The notes under the pieces are model-generated. The model was not told the origin of the DNA and searched no databases. It was given only the letters and a program-made list of their open reading frames with translations. A program made the position numbers and the translations under genes. Below are positions 6,051-11,058 of a stretch of 11,058 bases of DNA, one piece after another. This stretch comes from JBFLVQ01 sp040758525 (lineage in GTDB: Bacteria > Acidobacteriota > Blastocatellia > Chloracidobacteriales > JADJPF01). Within the stretch, counting starts at the first letter, position 1. Each line of letters opens with the position of its first letter. The DNA lies in the NCBI GenBank assembly GCA_040758525.1, contig JBFLVQ010000288.1:1-11058 (forward strand), read 5' to 3'.

Positions 6051-6659
6051 GTGCAACCCAAACCGCTCTGTGACCTGGCAATGGCAGACTCTGCCATACA
6101 ATCTTATACTACCCAAAGTCACCGAAGGGCGGATAGGCCTGCTCAAGGAGATCTTGTCACTATTGCCCAAATCGTTCGTCCGCATGGAATTAAAGGGGAA
6201 TTAGTAGCTGAAATAATCACTGATTTTCCTGATCGTTTCACGCGGCTGAAGGATATCTTCCTTTGCCTGCCAAATGGAACTGTAGAACAAGTTCCTTTGG
6301 AAGGTTATCGGTTTCATCAAGGGCGTATTGTGCTAAAGCTACATAATATTGATACACGTAGTAGTGCTGAGAATCTGCGTGGAGTATTGGTGTGTATACA
6401 CACCTCTGAGTTGATCACACTAGCGCCGGGCGCTTATTATGAATTCCAATTGATCGGTTGTGAAGTAATTACTGATCTAGGTGTACGGCTAGGCAAAGTA
6501 AAAGAGCTTATGTATACCGGTGCTGCTCCTCTACTGGTTATTCTTGCCGAAGATGGCAAGGAGTATATGATCCCTTTAGTAGAAGATATCTGCCGCGAGA
6601 TCGATATTCAATCCCAAAAAATTACTGTTACCCCACCAGAAGGCCTGCTAGAACTTTAA
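6051..6659 (+). CDS. rimM: Ribosome maturation factor RimM
   Basis: RimM binds ribosomal protein S19 and helps assemble the 30S head. The N-terminal RimM barrel begins at about residue 33 (GDLVTIAQIVRPHGIKGELVAE) and runs to about 122. A PRC-barrel domain follows at about 127-202 (YYEFQLIGCEVI, then MIPLVEDICREIDI and PPEGLLEL). With the GTG start at 6051 the protein has 202 residues, about 30 more at the N-terminus than most RimM proteins. That extension is not family-like. ATG at 6081 would trim ten residues, but neither start has a good Shine-Dalgarno, so the true N-terminus is open. The gene is tightly packed, five bases after the KH gene and 11 before trmD, which implies co-transcription. 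Confidence 0.93.
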   Translation: MQPKPLCDLAMADSAIQSYTTQSHRRADRPAQGDLVTIAQIVRPHGIKGELVAEIITDFPDRFTRLKDIFLCLPNGTVEQVPLEGYRFHQGRIVLKLHNIDTRSSAENLRGVLVCIHTSELITLAPGAYYEFQLIGCEVITDLGVRLGKVKELMYTGAAPLLVILAEDGKEYMIPLVEDICREIDIQSQKITVTPPEGLLEL

Positions 6660-6670
6660 TGTAGTAAAGT

Positions 6671-7435
6671 ATGCGTATCGATATCCTTACTATTTTTCCG
6701 GAGATCTTTCAGGGTGCATTTGAGCATGGCATAATACGCCGCGCTCGTCAGCAGAGCTTGACAGAGATAACTATACACAATCTGCGCGACTTCACATATG
6801 ATCGACATCAAGTAACCGATGATCGGCCTTTTGGTGGCGGTGAAGGAATGGCACTCAAACCGGAACCGATCTTTCGTGCGATAGAATATCTTACCCATAC
6901 ACCCACATCATCACGTGCAATATGCCTACTCTCACCACAAGGAAAGACTTTTACACAAACAACGGCGATACGTCTAAGTAAGCTCTCTCAGTTGCTACTT
7001 ATTTGTGGCCGTTATGAGGGTGTTGATGAACGTGTCAATGAGCAGTTAGTTACTGAAGAGATTTCAATCGGGGATTATGTGCTCTCAGGAGGAGAGTTCG
7101 CAGCATTAGTAGTAGTAGATGCAATAGTGAGACTGATTCCCAATGCGGTTGGCTGTGCCAATTCAACTGAGAATGAGTCCTTTAGTAGTGGCCTGCTTGA
7201 TTGCCCTGTCTACACACGACCAGCTATCTATAGAGGCTTATCAGTACCTCAAGTATTGCTTAATGGTAATCATGCTGAGATTGCTCGCTGGCGCCGTTAT
7301 CAAGCGCTAAAAAAGACCTATCACCATCGCCCAGACCTACTGATGCAGATTCAGCTTAGCCCTGAAGATGAAGATATGCTTGAGCATATACGCACAGAAG
7401 CGGACAAAGCTGGGTCGGCCACCAAAATAGGTTGA
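6671..7435 (+). CDS. trmD: tRNA (guanine-N1-)-methyltransferase TrmD
   Basis: TrmD transfers methyl from S-adenosylmethionine to G37 next to the anticodon of several tRNAs, preventing +1 frameshifting. The 254-residue protein is a SPOUT methyltransferase with its trefoil-knot motifs intact: DRPFGGGEGM (51-60), LSPQGK (87-92), CGRYEGVDERV (112-122) and ISIGDYVLSGGE (131-142). Arg154 sits in DAIVRLIPNAVG, Asp177 in LLDCPVYTRP (175-184), and VPQVLLNGNHAEIARWR (192-208) opens the C-terminal tRNA-binding domain. Arg154 and Asp177 correspond to the catalytic pair known in the E. coli enzyme. It begins 11 bases after rimM with no strong ribosome site, suggesting translational coupling. Nothing essential is missing. 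Confidence 0.96.
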   Translation: MRIDILTIFPEIFQGAFEHGIIRRARQQSLTEITIHNLRDFTYDRHQVTDDRPFGGGEGMALKPEPIFRAIEYLTHTPTSSRAICLLSPQGKTFTQTTAIRLSKLSQLLLICGRYEGVDERVNEQLVTEEISIGDYVLSGGEFAALVVVDAIVRLIPNAVGCANSTENESFSSGLLDCPVYTRPAIYRGLSVPQVLLNGNHAEIARWRRYQALKKTYHHRPDLLMQIQLSPEDEDMLEHIRTEADKAGSATKIG

Positions 7436-7505
7436 TTTTCTGCCAATTTGTAGGCAAACTATCACTTTTCATTACATAACGATAATCCACTAGCGAGGTA
7501 GGGGT

Positions 7506-7898
7506 ATGAATCAACTAATTGCTGATTTAGAGAAGGCACAGTTGCGCAGTGTGCCGGATTTTCAACCTGGGGATACCGTGCGCATACATGTACGTATTAA
7601 GGAAGGCGACAAAGAGAGACTACAAGTATTTGAGGGCGTTGTGATCGCACGCAAACATGGGGGACTACGTGAGACAGTAACTGTGCGTAAAACCAGTTTC
7701 GGCATTGGTGTCGAGCGTATATTTCCACTCCATGCCACTGTTATAGATCATATAGATGTGGTTAAGCGCGGTCGTGTACGTCGTGCCAAGCTTTACTATT
7801 TGCGCAGCCTGCGTGGCAAAGCCGCCCGTATACGTGAGCGTGATACACGTGTTGAAGCCGCCAAAGCGATGGAAAAGAAAGCTGCTGGTAAAGAGTAA
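7506..7898 (+). CDS. rplS: 50S ribosomal protein L19 (bL19)
   Basis: bL19 sits at the 30S-50S interface and contributes to intersubunit bridges. The 130-residue sequence is typical: FQPGDTVRIHVRIKEGDKERLQVFEGVVI (19-47), TVRKTSFGIGVERIFPLHA (59-77), then RGRVRRAKLYYLRSLRGKAARI (88-109) and a Lys/Ala/Glu-rich end (about 115-130). GAGGT (7495-7499) lies six bases before the ATG, a good ribosome site. The 70 bases before it contain no other gene. It is the last gene of the ffh-rpsP-KH-rimM-trmD-rplS cluster, directly followed by a strong terminator. Confidence 0.96.
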   Translation: MNQLIADLEKAQLRSVPDFQPGDTVRIHVRIKEGDKERLQVFEGVVIARKHGGLRETVTVRKTSFGIGVERIFPLHATVIDHIDVVKRGRVRRAKLYYLRSLRGKAARIRERDTRVEAAKAMEKKAAGKE

Positions 7899-7922
7899 AG
7901 ACCATCTACACTCCCCTTGCTT

Positions 7923-7972
7923 AAGGACACAGTAAGTGTGCCTACGCTTGCTGTGTCCTTTGTGGTTTTCCC
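7923..7972 (+). terminator. Intrinsic terminator after rplS
   Basis: The arms AAGGACACAG (7923-7932) and CTGTGTCCTT (7951-7960) pair perfectly. Pairing continues inward to about 17 base pairs with two G-U pairs, around a GCCT loop. A T-rich tail follows (TTTGTGGTTTTC). It begins 24 bases after the rplS stop and closes the translation cluster. Confidence 0.85.
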
Positions 7973-7985
7973 CTTCCTTATGTTA

Positions 7986-8013
7986 TTGTTATTTTTTTTG
8001 CTCATTTTAAAAA
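7986..8013 (+). promoter_or_regulatory. Weak candidate promoter for uvrA
   Basis: After the terminator a very T-rich stretch precedes uvrA. TTGTTA (7986-7991, four of six) with a 16-base spacer and TAAAAA (8008-8013, four of six) is the best pair I can see. Some promoter is needed here because of the strong terminator upstream, but low-complexity AT sequence makes chance matches likely. No recognisable SOS (LexA) operator is visible. Confidence 0.3.
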
Positions 8014-8035
8014 TTCCTAACAAAGAGCTGTTCCG

Positions 8036-10897
8036 ATGTTAGCCAAGAAGCAGATTACCGAAATAATCTTGATCCGCGGAGCGCGGGTACATAATCTCAA
8101 AAACGTAAATGTACAGATCCCGCTCAACCAGTTGACGGTAATTACCGGTGTATCTGGATCTGGAAAGTCTTCACTAGCCTTCGATACAATTTATGCCGAA
8201 GGACAAAGGCGCTATGTCGAATCACTATCCGCCTATGCACGCCAATTTCTTGAGCGTATGGATAAACCTGATGTTGATGAGGTATCAGGGATCTGTCCAG
8301 CAATTGCAATCCGGCAGAAAAACTCTTCCCGTAATCCACGCTCAACCGTAGCAACTCAGACCGAGATCTATGATTACCTACGCCTGCTTTATGCTCGTAT
8401 AGGCAGCACCTATTGCCACCGTTGTGGTAATATCGTCAAATCTGACACGCCTGAATCTATTGCTAATGAAGTGCTCAAGCTACCGACTGGCATACGTTTC
8501 TATGTACTCTTTCCAATTGTTACAGAGGTAGATGGTGAAGCGCCACAGAGCACAACTAAACGTAGCCGTGCTAAGAAAGATCCTGCCAAAAACCAGCGTC
8601 AGATACAGGCACACTTGATGAGCCTGATGCAACGTGGCTTCACTCGTTTATACCAACGGGGTCAAGTGATCGACTTGCAATCACCTGACAGTTTTACTGG
8701 AGACAGCTTAGAAGATGTCTATGTACTGGTCGATAGATTGGTGGTAAAGCCCGATGTTCGCCAACGTCTGGTCGATTCAATAGAGACCTGTTATCAAGAA
8801 GGAAATAGTAAAGCAGAGATCTACACAATGGGTGATGCTCATCATCCAGATCAACAATTGCACTTTAGTGAACGTTTTGAATGTAAACCCTGTGGCATTA
8901 TCTATCCTACTCCTGAACCTCGTCTCTTCTCTTTTAATAGCCCTTACGGTGCCTGCTCTACCTGTCAGGGCTTTGGTAACACGATAGGTCTAGATCTAAA
9001 CTTGGTAATTCCCAATCGAGAATTGAGTCTCAAGGATGGTGCGGTAGAACCCTGGACCAAGCCGCAATTTGACTGGGCACGTACAGAATTACGACAATTT
9101 TGTAAACGCTCCGCTATCCCTATGGATCTACCCTTTAGTCGTCTTAGCGCAGAACAACAAGCATTGATTATTGATGGCAAAGATGATTGGCAAGGCATCA
9201 AGGGATTCTTCGAATGGCTGGAGACTAAGAAATACAAACTACATATACGTGTACTGCTCAGTAAATATCGTGGCTACACTCGCTGCCCAGACTGTTTGGG
9301 TGGACGTCTACGCCAAGAGGCGCGTGCTGTTAAAGTAGGCGGTCGTAGCCTTACTGAGATTACTGCGCTGAGTGTGGGAGAAGCAGTTCGGTTTTTTGAT
9401 GAGCTAACTTTGACAAAAATGGAATTAACCATTGCTGATCGCCTTCTTATAGAGATCAAACGGCGATTGCGTTTCTTATTTGATGTAGGACTCGATTATC
9501 TTACCCTTGATCGACTGGCCAGTACCCTCTCAGGCGGTGAAGCCCAACGTATACAACTGGCCACCAATCTAGGCTCATCACTGGTTGGTGCACTCTATGT
9601 GCTGGATGAACCAAGTATAGGACTACATCCACGAGATAACCAGCGACTTATCAACCTACTGAAAAACCTGCGTGATATAGGTAATACGGTACTGGTCGTT
9701 GAGCATGAACCAGCAATGATCACTGCTGCTGATTATGTTATTGATGTAGGTCTAGGCGCTGGTGAATTAGGTGGTGAGATTGTTTATGAAGGCTCTCTGA
9801 AAGGATTGCTTAAACATGAAACCTCGCTAACAGGAAAGTATCTACGTAATGAATTAGAGATAAAGCTGCCTAAAACGCGTCGTACTCCTACCGCGAAAAA
9901 GCTCTGCATTTATGGCGCGAGCGAGCACAATCTCAAGAACATCGATATAGAGATCCCACTTGGTATGATGGTCTGTATCACAGGTGTCTCTGGTTCAGGC
10001 AAATCAACACTTGTGCATGATGTCATTTATGCTGGTTTGAAAAAACAGCGTGGTGAGTGGCAGGATAAGACTGGTAGTTTCCAACGTATAGAAGGTGGCA
10101 AATTCCTTAGCGAAGTGATCCTAGTAGATCAATCACCAATTGGTCGTACACCTCGCTCTAATCCAGTAACCTATATAAAAGTCTACGATGCTATACGCGA
10201 AGTATTTGCTACTACCAAAGAGGCAAAACTACGTGGCTATGATGCTAGCCATTTTAGTTTTAATGTTCCTGGTGGACGTTGTGAAACCTGTCAAGGAGAT
10301 GGCACCGTCACTGTCGAGATGCAATTTCTTGCTGATGTTGAACTAGTATGTGAAGAATGCAAAGGAACACGCTTCAAACCATCATTATTAGATATTAAAT
10401 ATCACAATCGTAATATTCATGAAGTGCTACAATTGACCGTGCACGAAGCGATTGCCTTCTTCAATGGCGTACCACGTGTTGCTAATCGCTTGCGCGTATT
10501 GGATGATGTTGGATTGGGTTACTTACGACTAGGACAATCTGCCACTACACTTTCTGGTGGTGAAGCACAACGTGTTAAATTAGCCTCTTTCCTCTCTAAA
10601 CGTACTAGCGAACATGCACTCTTTATCTTTGATGAACCAACTACAGGGCTACATTTTGATGATATCAACAAACTGCTCAATTCTTTCAAACGTCTGCTTG
10701 ATGCAGGGGCATCAATAATTATCATTGAGCATAACCTAGATGTTATCAAGACGGCTGACTGGATCATCGATTTAGGATTAGAAGGTGGTGAACACGGCGG
10801 CCACATAGTCGCTATTGGTACGCCCGAAGATATTGCCAAAGTCGAGTTTTCATATACAGGACGTTTCTTGCGCGAATACGTGGGCACGCCGTCATAG
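8036..10897 (+). CDS. uvrA: Excinuclease ABC subunit A (UvrA)
   Basis: UvrA is the ATPase that finds bulky DNA lesions and loads UvrB in nucleotide excision repair. At 953 residues it is full length with all hallmarks. ATPase I: Walker A GVSGSGKSS (38-46), signature LSGGEAQR (498-505), Walker B YVLDEPSIGLHPRD (521-534). ATPase II: GVSGSGKST (650-658), LSGGEAQRVKLA (839-850), FIFDEPTTGLHFDD (863-876). Zinc modules are Cys283/286...307/310 and Cys749/752...772/775, the second being the DNA-contact finger; further CXXC pairs lie at 127/130 and 417/420. The UvrB-binding region includes a basic, low-complexity stretch at about 170-188. AAGAG (8023-8027) precedes the ATG by eight bases. It stands alone after the terminator, with no uvrB or uvrC nearby. 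A likely mobile-element RNA begins about 20 bases after its stop. Confidence 0.98.
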   Translation: MLAKKQITEIILIRGARVHNLKNVNVQIPLNQLTVITGVSGSGKSSLAFDTIYAEGQRRYVESLSAYARQFLERMDKPDVDEVSGICPAIAIRQKNSSRNPRSTVATQTEIYDYLRLLYARIGSTYCHRCGNIVKSDTPESIANEVLKLPTGIRFYVLFPIVTEVDGEAPQSTTKRSRAKKDPAKNQRQIQAHLMSLMQRGFTRLYQRGQVIDLQSPDSFTGDSLEDVYVLVDRLVVKPDVRQRLVDSIETCYQEGNSKAEIYTMGDAHHPDQQLHFSERFECKPCGIIYPTPEPRLFSFNSPYGACSTCQGFGNTIGLDLNLVIPNRELSLKDGAVEPWTKPQFDWARTELRQFCKRSAIPMDLPFSRLSAEQQALIIDGKDDWQGIKGFFEWLETKKYKLHIRVLLSKYRGYTRCPDCLGGRLRQEARAVKVGGRSLTEITALSVGEAVRFFDELTLTKMELTIADRLLIEIKRRLRFLFDVGLDYLTLDRLASTLSGGEAQRIQLATNLGSSLVGALYVLDEPSIGLHPRDNQRLINLLKNLRDIGNTVLVVEHEPAMITAADYVIDVGLGAGELGGEIVYEGSLKGLLKHETSLTGKYLRNELEIKLPKTRRTPTAKKLCIYGASEHNLKNIDIEIPLGMMVCITGVSGSGKSTLVHDVIYAGLKKQRGEWQDKTGSFQRIEGGKFLSEVILVDQSPIGRTPRSNPVTYIKVYDAIREVFATTKEAKLRGYDASHFSFNVPGGRCETCQGDGTVTVEMQFLADVELVCEECKGTRFKPSLLDIKYHNRNIHEVLQLTVHEAIAFFNGVPRVANRLRVLDDVGLGYLRLGQSATTLSGGEAQRVKLASFLSKRTSEHALFIFDEPTTGLHFDDINKLLNSFKRLLDAGASIIIIEHNLDVIKTADWIIDLGLEGGEHGGHIVAIGTPEDIAKVEFSYTGRFLREYVGTPS

Positions 10898-10918
10898 CAG
10901 AATTAATGCTTATTTGCA

Positions 10919-11058
10919 GTGAACCTCACCGGCCTAAAGGCCGGATGCTTCCTGGGTTCGAGATGCTGTCTCACGACAGTATCCTACAGAAGTACTACCA
11001 GGTTCGCGTTGACTTCCGGTGTTAACCGGTTTTGCGAGCTTGCCTCTGGTTCATTAGA
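10919..11058 (+). ncRNA. HEARO/omega RNA-like structured RNA (IscB-associated), cut by window end
   Basis: A dense structure starts at a GTGA tetranucleotide (10919-10922). Hairpin A is CCGGCC/GGCCGG (10929-10934 with 10939-10944), loop TAAA. Helix B is CCTGG/CCAGG (10951-10955 with 10998-11002), enclosing TTC/GAA and a nine-pair hairpin C (10962-10970 with 10975-10983, one G-U, loop TCAC). Hairpin D is CCGGT/ACCGG (11016-11020 with 11025-11029). A long-range helix TGAACC/GGTTCA (10920-10925 with 11048-11053) closes the whole. The order of parts, the CCGGCCTAAAGGCCGG hairpin and the following CCTGGG resemble my memory of HEARO RNAs, the omega guide RNAs lying directly upstream of iscB nuclease genes. 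IscB is the HNH/RuvC family ancestral to Cas9. The nuclease gene would lie past the window. The family call comes from recall. An IS200/IS605 terminal structure without RNA function is the main alternative. Confidence 0.62.
10919..11058 (+). mobile_element. Probable left end of an IscB/IS200-IS605-type element
   Basis: The structured segment begins abruptly 21 bases after the uvrA stop, at GTGA. Insertion next to ATGA/GTGA tetranucleotides has been described for HEARO elements, as I recall. IS200/IS605-type elements have hairpin ends, lack inverted terminal repeats and make no target duplication, so no flanking repeat is expected. The right end is outside the window, so the element's extent and any transposase or iscB gene cannot be judged. 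Confidence 0.42.

Noticed and set aside
7481..7486. GATAAT before rplS as a promoter -10
   Set aside because: Five of six matches, but no acceptable -35 lies 15-19 bases upstream; rplS is adequately served by the operon.
7961..8035. SOS (LexA) operator in front of uvrA
   Set aside because: uvrA is often SOS-regulated, but neither a CTG-N10-CAG type nor a GAAC-N4-GTTC type site could be found here; LexA boxes vary by phylum, so absence is not proof.
10519..10887. 122-codon antisense frame inside the end of uvrA
   Set aside because: It mirrors the highly conserved ATPase II coding sequence, has no recognisable protein features and no promoter or ribosome site.
10954..10983. GGGTTCGAG near the window end resembling a tRNA T-loop
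   Set aside because: There is no acceptor stem, anticodon arm or CCA context, and the bases are better used in helix B and hairpin C of the structured RNA.

Overview
The window looks like ordinary bacterial chromosome that runs into the left edge of a mobile element in its last ~140 bases. The phylum is not certain. Three things together suggest Acidobacteriota (Blastocatellia-like), with Chloroflexota as the main alternative: a small KH-domain gene between rpsP and rimM, a TPR protein with a separate C-terminal helical-repeat module, and a secreted PilP-like protein. This rests on remembered family resemblance, not on a search. Base composition and codon use look even across the whole window, and no gene looks recently acquired.

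Layout. Positions 5-2185 (+) carry a 494-residue tetratricopeptide-repeat protein followed by a secreted protein with a PilP-like beta domain and a strongly charged tail. A 119-base convergent gap (2186-2304) with two tandem inverted repeats separates these from a class III PLP-dependent aminotransferase on the minus strand (2305-3648). A 207-base divergent intergenic region (3649-3855) holds a sigma70-like promoter for each direction, plus a perfect inverted repeat in the leader of the next gene.

Positions 3856-7898 (+) form a classic translation and protein-targeting cluster: ffh, rpsP, khpA-like KH gene, rimM, trmD, rplS. Ffh is the SRP GTPase. S16 and L19 are ribosomal proteins. RimM assists maturation of the 30S subunit head, where S19 binds. 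TrmD makes m1G37 in tRNA, and the KH protein is a small RNA binder. A second promoter with a perfect TATAAT lies just before rpsP, which begins at TTG behind a full AGGAGG. The cluster ends at a strong intrinsic terminator (7923-7972). uvrA, the damage-recognition ATPase of nucleotide excision repair, follows at 8036-10897.

The most interesting part is the right edge. About 20 bases after the uvrA stop, a GTGA tetranucleotide begins a compact, highly structured segment (10919 to the window end). It has at least three nested or adjacent hairpins enclosed by a long-range closing helix. Its sequence and fold resemble a HEARO RNA, also called an omega RNA, the guide RNA associated with IscB, the HNH nuclease family ancestral to Cas9. 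If so, an iscB gene or a non-autonomous relic should lie just beyond the window on the + strand, and the bases before GTGA would serve as the guide.
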